Below are positions 16,852 through 25,938 of a stretch of 36,410 nt of DNA, piece by piece (position 1 is the stretch's first letter; every line of letters begins with the position of its first letter). The notes beneath the pieces are model-generated. The model did no database searches. It saw only the letters and a program-made list of their open reading frames with translations, and had not been told where the DNA came from. The stretch lies in assembly GCA_031277925.1 (NCBI GenBank), contig JAITLJ010000200.1:1-36410 (forward strand), given 5' to 3'. The DNA comes from Prevotellaceae bacterium (lineage in GTDB: Bacteria; Bacteroidota; Bacteroidia; Bacteroidales; UBA932). The position numbers and the translations under genes were made by a program.

Positions 16852-16934
16852 AAATACCGAAACTGTTTATTATTAATATGAAACCTTTGCAAGGCAAAAG
16901 TGTTGATAACATGTTAACATTTAGGTGATTATAA

Positions 16935-16966
16935 TTTGTTTATGTGAAATATTTCATGTATCTTTG
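16935..16966 (+). promoter_or_regulatory. Orphan promoter with operator-like palindrome in its spacer
   Basis: TTTG (16935-16938), a 20-base spacer and TATCTTTG (16959-16966) fit the consensus. The spacer contains a perfect 12-base palindrome, TGAAATATTTCA (16945-16956), where a repressor could sit. No full-size gene follows; the next feature is an R2 repeat copy and a terminator. Confidence 0.65.
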
Positions 16967-16970
16967 TGTC

Positions 16971-17057
16971 ATGTTTAATAAAAAAAGACAACAAATGGGT
17001 AAGTCATTTGCGGTCATTCCGCACGTAATGTACAAAGATATGTCGTTTTTGCCATAA
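16971..17057 (+). CDS. Doubtful 28-residue ORF after the orphan promoter
   Basis: ATG 16971 opens MFNKKRQQMGKSFAVIPHVM and stops at TAA 17055-17057; an internal ATG at 16995 is also possible. The second half lies in the R2 repeat, where the reverse strand at 1-306 encodes a similar VMHGDMSFLP-like string. It is therefore more likely repeat sequence than a gene. Confidence 0.15.
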   Translation: MFNKKRQQMGKSFAVIPHVMYKDMSFLP

Positions 17058-17146
17058 TTGCTCTTTAAATCCTTGAATTTTAAATCTTTAAATTGCGAAT
17101 TTTGTCCCTAACGGGACAAAATGTTGGCAGAAAATTTCATGCAAAA
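17015..17146 (-). repeat. Repeat family R2, inverted diverged copy
   Basis: Read on the minus strand it contains GTCCCGTTAGGGAC (17117-17104), GCAATTTAAAGATTTAAAAT, GGATTTAAAGAGCAA, GGCAAAAACGACATATCT and ATTACGTGCGG, in the same order as the second half of unit 1 plus the start of unit 2 at 1-306. This shows that the 181-bp unit also exists outside the tandem array. Confidence 0.75.
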
Positions 17147-17178
17147 CACTGTCTATCAGGCAATAACAGAATTAAAAC

Positions 17179-17216
17179 AAAAGCAGGCAGATTTAGTATC
17201 TGCCTGCTTTTATTCA
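17179..17216 (+). terminator. Intrinsic terminator in the gap before the second susC
   Basis: Perfect 13-bp stem, AAAAGCAGGCAGA (17179-17191) with TCTGCCTGCTTTT (17199-17211), loop TTTAGTA, followed by ATTCATTTTT. No complete gene precedes it; it closes whatever the promoter at 16935 transcribes. Nothing was recognised at 17217-17393. Confidence 0.8.
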
Positions 17217-17393
17217 TTTTTATACCAATATTTTGTTTCTGCGGACGTTTTTACTTATAACTTTTTTAAAAAAAATCTTTAAATTTTAAATTGTTTCTAT
17301 ATCACTTCATTTCGTTTGTAACGATACTAATTTACAGACAGAAAACAATAAATTGCCAAACTGTTTTATGTTAAAACTCCAATAAGATTTTGT

Positions 17394-17550
17394 GTCTTAT
17401 AATTTATATTATAGGCGATGGTAAAATATTGTATAATAATGAATTATAAATTATTTTTTAAATATTTTAAAAAATCTGGTATTTGCAATTATCAAATCAT
17501 TATATATCTTTGTAAAAATTAACTTTGTCCTATAATATAAATTATAAGAC
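17394..17550 (+). repeat. Inverted-repeat-flanked promoter element, locus 2 (candidate invertible promoter)
   Basis: Left repeat 17394-17415 and right repeat 17529-17550 are perfect 22-bp inverted copies (GTCTTATAATTTATATTATA plus GG). One more matching base on the outside makes 23. They flank a 113-bp core with one promoter facing susC. The first 63 bases from 17399 are identical to the element at 3054-3210; the rest of the core is about four-fifths identical. Right-repeat end to susC ATG is 39 bases. Confidence 0.75.
17482..17512 (+). promoter_or_regulatory. susC promoter, locus 2 (TTTG-N19-TATCTTTG)
   Basis: TTTG at 17482-17485, 19-base spacer, TATCTTTG at 17505-17512: the same boxes and spacing as at 3142-3172. 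The start is expected near 17519, so the RNA begins with the right inverted repeat and reads directly into susC. Confidence 0.78.
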
Positions 17551-17589
17551 ATACTAAAATTTAGGTATTTATTGTAAACAAAATTATTT

Positions 17590-20500
17590 ATGAAGAAATT
17601 TTTATTAGTATTAATTATTTTAATTATTGGGATTTGCCCTGCCTATTCGCAAGAAAAAATTACAGGAACTGTGATTGATGATGCAACAGGCGAAGCATTA
17701 TCCTTTGTATCGGTTATTGTAAAAGGAACTATTACTGCTGTAACTACAAGCGATAACGGTTCATTTTCCATAACTGCTCCCGCTACGGGAATATTGGTAT
17801 TTTCGTTTATTGGCTACGAAACAGTAGAAGTAGCAATAGACGGAAAAAGAGAAATAAATGTAAGGCTTAAATCTTCCACAACAATATTGGAAGAAGCCGT
17901 TGTAACAGGTATGACGAAAATTGACAAACGTTTGTTTACCGGAGCATCCGACCATATTTCGGCTGAAACGGCTAAATTAAACGGTATTGCTGATGTAAGC
18001 CGCGCTTTGGAAGGTCGTTCGGCAGGAGTTTCCGTTCAAAACGTATCGGGCACTTTTGGAACAGCGCCAAAAATAAGAGTGCGCGGAGCAACTTCAATTT
18101 ATGGAAGTTCAAAACCTTTATGGGTTGTTGATGGAATTGTAATGGAAGATGTAGTTGAAGTTGATTCTGACGGATTGTCATCGGGCGATGCCGAAACGCT
18201 TATCAGTTCAGCAATAGCAGGACTTAATGCCGATGACATCGAAAGTTTTCAAATATTGAAAGACGGTTCGGCGACTTCTATTTACGGAGCGCGCGCAATG
18301 GCAGGAGTTATTGTTGTAACGACAAAGAAAGGTAAGGCTGGCGTAAGCAGTATCAATTACAACGGAGAATATACAGTGCGTCTGGTGCCGCGTTATGCCG
18401 ATTTTAATATTATGAATTCTCAGGAACAAATGGGAGTTTATCAGGAAATGCAGCAAAAAGGCTGGCTAAACCTTTCGGGTACAGTGAGAGACAGAGAAAG
18501 CGGAGTTTACGGCAAAATGTATCAGTTGATAAATTCTTACGACCCGATAACAAAAACATTTAAACTGATAAATACGGAAGAGGCAAAAAACGCTTACCTG
18601 CGTCTGGCTGAAATGAGAAATACAGACTGGTTCAACGAACTGTTTAAACCGAGTATAATGCAATCTCATTCGGTAAGCATGTCGGGCGGCACGGATAAAA
18701 CTACATATTATGCTTCGTTAAGCGCATTGCTTGATCCGGGCTGGTCAAAGGCAAGTTCTGTTAATCGTTACACGGCAAATACAAATGTTAATTACAGCAT
18801 ATACAAAAATTTGTCGTTGAATCTTATTTCAAATGCTTCGTATCGTAAGCAGAAAGCGCCCGGAACATTAAGTCAGGACGTAGATGTAGTATCGGGAGAA
18901 GTAAAACGCGATTTTGACATTAACCCTTACAGTTATGCGCTGAACACATCACGAACAATGAGTCCTAACGAATATTATACGCGTAATTATGCGCCATTTA
19001 ATATTATATCCGAATTAGACAATAATTACATGGATATAAACGTAACCGATTTGAAGTTTCAGGGCGAGTTAAAATGGAAGCCTCTGAAAAGTTTGGAACT
19101 GGCTTTACTTGGCGCCATTAAATATTCGGCGTCTACAATAGAACATAATATCAGAGATAACTCGAATCAGGCTCTGGCCTATCGAGCCATGCCCGATGCA
19201 ACAATACGCGACAGCAATCCTTTTCTTTATACCGACCCTGATATTCCTTATGCTTTACCTATTACGGTATTGCCCAATGGCGGTATATACAATCGCACTG
19301 ACAATAAAATGCTTGGATACGACTTACGCACAACTGCAACATGGAATCAAACATTCAACGATATTCATATTGTCAATTTTTTCGGAGGAATAGAATTAAA
19401 TTCAATTAACCGCGAAAGATCGTGGTTCAGAGGCTGGGGACGCCAGTATACCTTAGGCGATGTTCCTAATTACGCTTATCAGGTGTTTAAACAGGGAATG
19501 GAAGAAAATACCGACTATTTTACAACAGGAATGTCGCGATCGCGCGATGTCGCATTTTTTGCTTTAGGAACATATTCGTACAAGACAAAATATACTGTTA
19601 ACGGAACACTGCGCTACGAAGGTTCGAATAAACTGGGAAAATCACGTTCGTCGCGATGGCTGCCCACATGGAATATTGCAGGTTTATGGAACATTTACAG
19701 AGAAGCGTTTTTCAGCAAATTTGAATCCGTATTGTCTCATGCAGCACTGAAAGCATCGTACAGTTTGACAGCCGACAGAGGTCCTGGCTTTGTAACAAAT
19801 TCGCAAGTTATTATCCACAGCGTAAGACCGTGGCGACCTACCGAAAGTTCAAAAGAAACCGTTTTGGAAATATCCGATCTGGAAAACAGCGAACTTACAT
19901 ACGAAAAAAAGCATGAACTGAACACAGGTATTGATTTGGGATTTTTGAACAATAGAATAAATTTGACTGCCGATTTGTACTGGCGCAGTAATTTCGACCT
20001 TATAGGACCTGTTGCAACAACAGGAGTAGGCGGAAATGTGGACAAATATGCAAACGTCGCAACAATGAAATCGCAGGGAGTCGAATTTTCGCTTACAACA
20101 AAAAACATCAATACGAAAGATCTGGAATGGACTACAAGTTTTATTTTTTCGTACAGCAAAAATGAAATAACAGAACTGCTTGCAAAGAAAAGAGTTATTG
20201 ACCTTATCAGCGGAACAGGTTTCGGCATGGCAGGATATTCGTACAGAGGATTATTCTCCATTCCTTTCAAAGGATTAAACGAAGATGGATTACCTGTTTT
20301 CATTAACGAAAAAGGCGAACTTACAACTACCAGTATCAATTTTCAGGAAATAGAAAAAATAGGCTTCTTGAAATATGAAGGACCAACAGAGCCTACGCAT
20401 TTCGGCAGTCTGGGAAATATATTCAGATATAAAAACTTCAGGTTGAACGTATTTATTACCTATTCATTCGGCAACAAAGTTAGGCTTGACCCTGTATTTA

Positions 20501-20907
20501 AAGCTGGATATTCGGATGTGCGTTCTATGCCTAAAGAATTTAAAAACCGCTGGATATTGCCGGGAGACGAAGCATATACCAACATTCCCGTCATTCCAAG
20601 TTATCGCCAATATTATGATATAAGTTATTTAAATTATGCTTATAATGCCTATAATTATTCGGATGCCCGAATAGCAGATGGCGGTTTTATACGGCTCAAA
20701 GAAATATCTCTGTCATACGATTTTCCGTCGAACTGGATTTCGCCACTGGGATTTAAAACTCTTAGCGCAAAAATTCAGGCTACAAACCTGTTTTTGCTCT
20801 ATGCCGATTCAAAATTAAACGGACAGGACCCTGAATATTTCCGCTCGGGTGGAGTTTCTTTACCTGTACCAAAACAAATTACAATGACATTAAAATTAGG
20901 TTTATAA
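17590..20907 (+). CDS. SusC/RagA-family TonB-linked outer-membrane receptor
   Basis: 1105 residues. Signal peptide cleaved near AYS|Q (residue 20), carboxypeptidase-regulatory-like domain (about 23-105), plug domain (about 115-275) with PLWVVDGIVMED and SIYGARAMAGVIVVTTKKG, then the barrel ending TMTLKLGL. It belongs to the SusC branch paired with SusD, Peptidase_Mx1-like, DUF4302 and BACON proteins. It is the first gene of a five-gene plus-strand operon (gaps 6-41 bases). Apart from the shared promoter element it is clearly different in sequence from the SusC at 3444, so the two loci are not a simple recent duplication. The substrate is unknown. Confidence 0.93.
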   Translation: MKKFLLVLIILIIGICPAYSQEKITGTVIDDATGEALSFVSVIVKGTITAVTTSDNGSFSITAPATGILVFSFIGYETVEVAIDGKREINVRLKSSTTILEEAVVTGMTKIDKRLFTGASDHISAETAKLNGIADVSRALEGRSAGVSVQNVSGTFGTAPKIRVRGATSIYGSSKPLWVVDGIVMEDVVEVDSDGLSSGDAETLISSAIAGLNADDIESFQILKDGSATSIYGARAMAGVIVVTTKKGKAGVSSINYNGEYTVRLVPRYADFNIMNSQEQMGVYQEMQQKGWLNLSGTVRDRESGVYGKMYQLINSYDPITKTFKLINTEEAKNAYLRLAEMRNTDWFNELFKPSIMQSHSVSMSGGTDKTTYYASLSALLDPGWSKASSVNRYTANTNVNYSIYKNLSLNLISNASYRKQKAPGTLSQDVDVVSGEVKRDFDINPYSYALNTSRTMSPNEYYTRNYAPFNIISELDNNYMDINVTDLKFQGELKWKPLKSLELALLGAIKYSASTIEHNIRDNSNQALAYRAMPDATIRDSNPFLYTDPDIPYALPITVLPNGGIYNRTDNKMLGYDLRTTATWNQTFNDIHIVNFFGGIELNSINRERSWFRGWGRQYTLGDVPNYAYQVFKQGMEENTDYFTTGMSRSRDVAFFALGTYSYKTKYTVNGTLRYEGSNKLGKSRSSRWLPTWNIAGLWNIYREAFFSKFESVLSHAALKASYSLTADRGPGFVTNSQVIIHSVRPWRPTESSKETVLEISDLENSELTYEKKHELNTGIDLGFLNNRINLTADLYWRSNFDLIGPVATTGVGGNVDKYANVATMKSQGVEFSLTTKNINTKDLEWTTSFIFSYSKNEITELLAKKRVIDLISGTGFGMAGYSYRGLFSIPFKGLNEDGLPVFINEKGELTTTSINFQEIEKIGFLKYEGPTEPTHFGSLGNIFRYKNFRLNVFITYSFGNKVRLDPVFKAGYSDVRSMPKEFKNRWILPGDEAYTNIPVIPSYRQYYDISYLNYAYNAYNYSDARIADGGFIRLKEISLSYDFPSNWISPLGFKTLSAKIQATNLFLLYADSKLNGQDPEYFRSGGVSLPVPKQITMTLKLGL

Positions 20908-20913
20908 AATAAT

Positions 20914-22473
20914 ATGAATATGAAAAAATATCTTATATCAATAACGTCTGTTATATTAATGATGTTAAACATTTCGTGCAACGAATATCTCGACGAAGTA
21001 CCCGATAACAGACTTGAAATAGACAACGATGAAAAAATTACCAGACTTTTGGGAAGCGGATACGCCGACCATTTGTTTGTATTCACTACCGAAATGATGG
21101 CTGACAATGTTGACAACATAGGCGACAGACTGACATCATATTCTCGTCTTCAGGATGAAATGTACGCATGGTCGGATATTCAGGAAATAGGTAACGAATC
21201 GCCAAAACTCGTATGGCAAACCTATTATCATGCTATAGCAACAGCCAATCAGGCGCTTGATGCTATAGAAAAAGCGGGAAATCCTTCACGCTTGAACCCG
21301 CAGCGAGGCGAAGCTCTTATGATTAGAGCATTCCACCATTTTTATCTCGTAAATGTATTTGCAAAACACTATTCTACAGCCAGCGGCGACACCGACCTCG
21401 GTATTGTGTATATGGAAAAATCGGAAACAACGGTAAGCCCTCAATACAACCGCGAACCTGTTGCTGAAATTTATAGAAAAATTGAACGCGATATTGAAGC
21501 AGCGCTTCCTTTGATTGATGACAATATTTACGAAATACCTAAATATCATTTCAACCGCAAAGCTGCTTATGCCTTTGCGGCACGCTTTTATCTGTTCTAC
21601 AGAAAATACGATAAGGTTATAACCTGCGCTAATGAAGTGCTTGGTGAAAATCCTGCCAGAGTACTGCGCGATCTTACCCGCATTTCAAGCCTTGTGCAGG
21701 AGTACGGACCTATTGCCGAAGATTATGTAAAACCCGAACAGAATGCAAATTTACTGCTGATTGCAGGATATTCTCAATTAGGTCGGATATTCGGAAATTA
21801 TTCAACAGGAAAAAAGTACATGCATTCCCGATATTTGGCTGGTACAGAAACAACTCAATGTAACGGACCTTGGGGTATTTATGTCAGTGGAATGTTTCGT
21901 CTTCCATCTTTTTCATATTCGGCAGGATACATAGCAGTGCCTAAAATACCAAACCTGTTTGAATATACCGACCCTGTAGCAGGAATAGGATATCGCAGAA
22001 CTGTTTTTCCTGCTCTGCATGCCGACGAAACATTACTCTGCAGAGCCGAAGCATATATTATGCAGGAAAACTATGATGCAGCTACGGAAGATTTGGCTTT
22101 ATGGATGTCGCAACATACAATTTCAACGGTAACTCTTTCGCGAGACATTATAAACAACTTTTATTCTACTCAACAGTATTACAACCCAGATGATCCTACG
22201 CCGAAAAAAAAGTTGAACCCCGAAGTTCCCATTGTTTCCGAAGAACAGGAAAACTTTTTACAATGTCTGGTGCAATTCCGCCGTATCGAAACAATATTCG
22301 AAGGCTTGCGCTGGTTTGATATTAAACGCTTCGGCATTGTAATATATCGCCGTTACGTTGATGTAAACAACTCGGTTACTGTTACCGATGAACTGAAATT
22401 AGACGACCCGCGCAGGGCGATTCAACTGCCGGCATCTGTTATAAGCGCAGGGCTTGAACCTAATCCAAGATAA
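20914..22473 (+). CDS. SusD/RagB-family nutrient-binding lipoprotein
   Basis: 519 residues, normal SusD length. The lipobox is LNISC (Cys22), followed by NEYLDEVPDNR, the classic SusD N-terminus. TPR-like helices follow (QALDAIEKAGN, GEALMIRAFHHFYLVNVFA), and the C-terminal part has the canonical RRIETIFEGLRWFDIKRFG. It forms the surface lid of the partner SusC encoded six bases upstream. A second ATG at 20920 gives an equally good signal peptide. It differs from the 652-residue SusD of the first locus, which is of another branch. Confidence 0.93.
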   Translation: MNMKKYLISITSVILMMLNISCNEYLDEVPDNRLEIDNDEKITRLLGSGYADHLFVFTTEMMADNVDNIGDRLTSYSRLQDEMYAWSDIQEIGNESPKLVWQTYYHAIATANQALDAIEKAGNPSRLNPQRGEALMIRAFHHFYLVNVFAKHYSTASGDTDLGIVYMEKSETTVSPQYNREPVAEIYRKIERDIEAALPLIDDNIYEIPKYHFNRKAAYAFAARFYLFYRKYDKVITCANEVLGENPARVLRDLTRISSLVQEYGPIAEDYVKPEQNANLLLIAGYSQLGRIFGNYSTGKKYMHSRYLAGTETTQCNGPWGIYVSGMFRLPSFSYSAGYIAVPKIPNLFEYTDPVAGIGYRRTVFPALHADETLLCRAEAYIMQENYDAATEDLALWMSQHTISTVTLSRDIINNFYSTQQYYNPDDPTPKKKLNPEVPIVSEEQENFLQCLVQFRRIETIFEGLRWFDIKRFGIVIYRRYVDVNNSVTVTDELKLDDPRRAIQLPASVISAGLEPNPR

Positions 22474-22514
22474 TAAGATTATTAAACATTTAAAATTAAT
22501 AAAATATATAAATT

Positions 22515-23399
22515 ATGGAAAAAATAAAAATATTTTTAGTAACAATAATAATAGCAACTGTCGCATGGTCGTGTTCTGAAGAAAAATTGAACAGCGAAAG
22601 CATATTCAAAGACCCTGATCCTGCTTTGCAAACCGAATTCGACAAATGGCTTTTGGAAAATTATACCTATCCGTACAATATCAGTTTCAAATACAAAATG
22701 GAAGATATCGAAACCAATATGACTTACGATGTGGTACCGGCTACAACTAAAAACTCCATAGCAATAGCAAAAATAGTAAAACATTTGTGGCTTGAAGTAT
22801 ATGACGACGTAGCAGGCGTTGACTTTACCAAAACCTACATTCCCCGAGTTATTCATCTTGTAGGCTCGGGCGCTTACAATACCAACAATACCTTTTTGTT
22901 AGGAACTGCCGAAGGTGGTCTTAAAGTTACGCTTTTTCGAATAAATGATATAGATATAAACAATATAAATGCAGATTTGCTTTCAGAATGGTATCTGCAA
23001 ACAATGCATCATGAATTTGCCCATATATTGCATCAAACAAAAAACTATCCTGTAGAATTTAAATCGATTTCAAATAATAACTATATAGGCGACGACTGGT
23101 CTGCAAACAGCGAAACCTTAGCAATTGCCAATCAATTAGGTTTTGTAAGTCGTTATGCGCGCTCGGAAGCTAACGAAGATTTTGTTGAAATGATAGCAAT
23201 ATACGTAACAAAGGGACAGGCAAAATGGAATGCTATTCTTGCACAGGCAGGAACCTCAGGAGCCGCCATCATAAACCAAAAGCTGGAAATTATAAAAGCG
23301 TACCTGCGAAATTCATGGAATATAGAACTGGATGAACTTCGCCGTGTGTTTGATTTTAGAGCATTAACGCTCAATCTATTGGATTTCTCTAATCTTTAA
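22515..23399 (+). CDS. Lipoprotein zinc metallopeptidase (Peptidase_Mx1-like)
   Basis: 294-residue lipoprotein (lipobox VAWSC, Cys20). It contains MHHEFAHILHQ with the zinc motif HExxH at His166-Glu167-His170 and another His at 173. A downstream NEDFVEM segment near residue 217 probably supplies the third ligand, as in the putative zinc-binding metallopeptidase family regularly encoded next to SusC/SusD. Likely role: surface proteolysis of a protein or peptide whose products the SusCD pair binds. Proteolytic activity has not been shown here; all key residues are present. It lies in the middle of the operon, 41 bases after susD and 12 before the next gene. Confidence 0.85.
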   Translation: MEKIKIFLVTIIIATVAWSCSEEKLNSESIFKDPDPALQTEFDKWLLENYTYPYNISFKYKMEDIETNMTYDVVPATTKNSIAIAKIVKHLWLEVYDDVAGVDFTKTYIPRVIHLVGSGAYNTNNTFLLGTAEGGLKVTLFRINDIDINNINADLLSEWYLQTMHHEFAHILHQTKNYPVEFKSISNNNYIGDDWSANSETLAIANQLGFVSRYARSEANEDFVEMIAIYVTKGQAKWNAILAQAGTSGAAIINQKLEIIKAYLRNSWNIELDELRRVFDFRALTLNLLDFSNL

Positions 23400-23411
23400 A
23401 AATATCAAGTT

Positions 23412-24764
23412 ATGAAATTAATAAAAAATATAATTTATTTATCTGTCGCCTCGTTATTTCTATTACAATCGTGCGTAAAAGACGAAGAAAACATATTTGA
23501 TGACAGCGCCGCCATTCGAGGACAAAAGGCAGTTTCAGAATACATGCAATTGCTTGTAAGCGCTGAAAACGGCTGGTATGTTGACTATTATCCCGAACTC
23601 AATCACAAAGTAGGCGGATATGCAATGTATCTGAAATTTAGCGCCAATGGAATGGTAGATGTAAGTTGCGAAATTGCAACAAATCTGCCTCCATACCAGA
23701 TGGAAACTTCACAGTTTGAAGTATTTATGGAACAGGGACCTATACTTTCGTTTAGCACTTACAATAAAGTAATGCACTATTTCAGCGAACCTTATTCTAC
23801 CGACGTAAACGGACGCGAAGGCGATTATGAATTTATAATTATGAACGCCAAAACAGACGAAATTTTGATAAAAGGCAAAAAAGGCGGAAACAAAATGACC
23901 CTTCGCCGCAATACTGACAATCTTAATCCAGATACACATCTTGCCGAAATTGCAAATTTGGCTGATTTAATGTCAGGATATTCAATGTTTGAATTGATTG
24001 TTGAAAACCTTTCGGTTGGAATTGCTGCTGTAACAGACAGAACTTTCGACATGGAATATTCAGGCGATATTGCAAATGAAAAAATAAGCTATGCATTTAC
24101 CATCGATGGTATAAGACTTTATGAACCTTACACCATAAACGGAGTTACCATGGCAAACTTTGTATGGGACAATACAACAGAACGGTACGTTTGTTCTGAT
24201 CCGGGCGTTAACGCTTATCTTAAAATGTACTTTCCGGCAGATTTTCAAATAAAATATGAAGATTTTTTAGGTAAATGGAAATTGGATTATCAGGCAAGAA
24301 CAAGCGCCGGATGGTCGACAACTACTATGGATACTGTTGAAATTATAGAAGTAAAACGAAATGCATCATTTATGCTGACCAGCGACAAACTGTTTAATTT
24401 TGCAGGTATAACATTAACTTTTGACCCGCGTAAAGGTATTGTATCTATTTACTGCATCAACACCGATGTACATTCAAGCGGACATTTTGTACGTCAGTGT
24501 CCTTATGATACGCAGGCAGGATATATATATACTTCGGTATATAATCCGCCAAGCTATCTTGGTGGATTAGTCGGTGTTTGGAATAACGATGAAAACAGCG
24601 AACGTAAAATTACATTTGAAGACAACAAGGTTTGGAGTACTTACAAAGCCAATGGAATACTTTTCAGATTATATGATTTAAGTAATGTAAGCCAGGGCAA
24701 TTATACAGGCAATACAGATGGAAAATATGCTTTTAGAAATTTACTTTTAACAAAAATTGATTAA
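23412..24764 (+). CDS. DUF4302-family surface lipoprotein
   Basis: 450 residues. Lipobox LLQSC (Cys21) is followed by VKDEEN, an acidic stretch like the Bacteroidetes surface-export signal. The N-terminal part (KAVSEYMQLLVSAENGWYVDYYPE) and the GKKGGNKMTLRR segment are typical of DUF4302 proteins, which accompany SusCD-metallopeptidase loci. The last 175 residues or so (from YEDFLGKWKLDY to the end VWSTYKANGILFRLYDLS) resemble the C-terminus of the next gene's product. Function unknown; a surface ligand-binding role is an inference from location and context. Confidence 0.8.
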   Translation: MKLIKNIIYLSVASLFLLQSCVKDEENIFDDSAAIRGQKAVSEYMQLLVSAENGWYVDYYPELNHKVGGYAMYLKFSANGMVDVSCEIATNLPPYQMETSQFEVFMEQGPILSFSTYNKVMHYFSEPYSTDVNGREGDYEFIIMNAKTDEILIKGKKGGNKMTLRRNTDNLNPDTHLAEIANLADLMSGYSMFELIVENLSVGIAAVTDRTFDMEYSGDIANEKISYAFTIDGIRLYEPYTINGVTMANFVWDNTTERYVCSDPGVNAYLKMYFPADFQIKYEDFLGKWKLDYQARTSAGWSTTTMDTVEIIEVKRNASFMLTSDKLFNFAGITLTFDPRKGIVSIYCINTDVHSSGHFVRQCPYDTQAGYIYTSVYNPPSYLGGLVGVWNNDENSERKITFEDNKVWSTYKANGILFRLYDLSNVSQGNYTGNTDGKYAFRNLLLTKID

Positions 24765-24774
24765 AAATTAAAAT

Positions 24775-25872
24775 ATGAAAAAGATTTATATAATACAGAC
24801 ATTGCTGCTGTCAATATTTTTGGCAGGATGCAATTCTACAGAATACTATGAGTTTGAAAATACTCAGGTAAAAATTGAAAGCGCCGAGATTCATTTTACG
24901 GCAACAGGCGGTACAGGAGAAATTATTGTGGCTGAATCGGGAAATTTTACTGCCACATCCGACCAAAACTGGTGCAGCCTTTCGATAAACGGCAAAGTTA
25001 TCACGATAACCGCAACTCCCAATATGTCCATATCGGGGCGCAGCGCACGGATAACTGTTAAATCGGGAAACAAAGTAAATTATGTTTCGGTAACGCAAAC
25101 TTCCGTAACTTTCAATATAGATGCTACTAATATCAGTATTGATGGCAAAAGAGGCGAAGCGCATATTACATACCAGACAGAAGCATCTGTGGCTATTGAT
25201 ACTGTTACAAATTCGTGGTTAACCGTTTCGATAGATGGAAATGAAATAGTGTTGCAGGCAGCAGCCAATCCTGATTTGGAAAATACGCGATCTGCAACCG
25301 TTACATTGGTAATACGGAATGAAAATACAAATTTATTTAAATATAATTTAAATGTTACGCAGGAAAAAAATTATCTTAACTACGAAGATTATCTCGGAAC
25401 ATATACCATGGATTATTCCATAGCGTATGCAAATCCAACTCCTACCCGTTCGCTTACTGTAACATTATCAGTGAAATCAGAAACGGATAAAACATACTAT
25501 CTTGAAGGCATATTGACTGATGCATTGGCTCAATATGGGAATATAACTGCTAAATATAATGCAGATGGAACACTTTCTATTTTAGGTCAAATAATGTTTC
25601 CTTATCCTAACAATACCGCCTATGATACTTGGCTTTTGCCATATTCCGAAGACGCTTATGTTAGCAGGAGTACAACGTATGGTATGATTTCTGCCGATAC
25701 TGATCTTTCAAACGGAGGGCTTAAATTCAAAATGGTTGACAATGGAGTATGGGGAACTCGCAAAACCGCAGGATTTTTGCTTAGAGTTTATAATGGTTCT
25801 ACCAGCATAGGGAACCTAGCCGGTCAAGATGGACAACCATACTATTTTTATCCATCATTTGAAAAGCAATAA
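24775..25872 (+). CDS. BACON-domain surface lipoprotein
   Basis: 365 residues, lipobox LAGC (Cys19). Two BACON-type beta-sandwich repeats follow: about 35-110 (ESGNFTATSDQNWCSLSING, VSVTQ) and about 115-200 (TNSWLTVSIDGNEIVLQA, LNVTQ). The C-terminal region (about 203-365) starts NYEDYLGTYTMDY, like the end of the DUF4302 protein. BACON domains usually act as carbohydrate- or mucin-related binding modules or spacers on Bacteroidetes surface proteins. It is the last gene of the operon, ten bases after its neighbour, and is followed by a terminator. Confidence 0.82.
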   Translation: MKKIYIIQTLLLSIFLAGCNSTEYYEFENTQVKIESAEIHFTATGGTGEIIVAESGNFTATSDQNWCSLSINGKVITITATPNMSISGRSARITVKSGNKVNYVSVTQTSVTFNIDATNISIDGKRGEAHITYQTEASVAIDTVTNSWLTVSIDGNEIVLQAAANPDLENTRSATVTLVIRNENTNLFKYNLNVTQEKNYLNYEDYLGTYTMDYSIAYANPTPTRSLTVTLSVKSETDKTYYLEGILTDALAQYGNITAKYNADGTLSILGQIMFPYPNNTAYDTWLLPYSEDAYVSRSTTYGMISADTDLSNGGLKFKMVDNGVWGTRKTAGFLLRVYNGSTSIGNLAGQDGQPYYFYPSFEKQ

Positions 25873-25903
25873 ATAAAATATCAGATTGTTAATTATTAGA
25901 AAG

Positions 25904-25938
25904 CGAGGGTATCCATAAAAAGGATGCCCTTGTTTTTT
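25904..25938 (+). terminator. Terminator of the second Sus-like operon
   Basis: CGAGGGTATCC (25904-25914) pairs with GGATGCCCTTG (25922-25932) with two wobbles, followed by six T. It is 31 bases after the BACON gene stop. Confidence 0.85.

Noticed and set aside
3054-17550. Pair of elements as ends of one large composite transposon
   Set aside because: Each element has its own complete inverted pair, and both lie in the same orientation upstream of a susC. Housekeeping genes such as lon and the L31 gene lie between them.
19737-20339. 200-codon ORF antisense to the second susC
   Set aside because: It is fully inside a well-supported SusC gene on the other strand, with no recognisable motifs. 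It is a shadow of the codon pattern.
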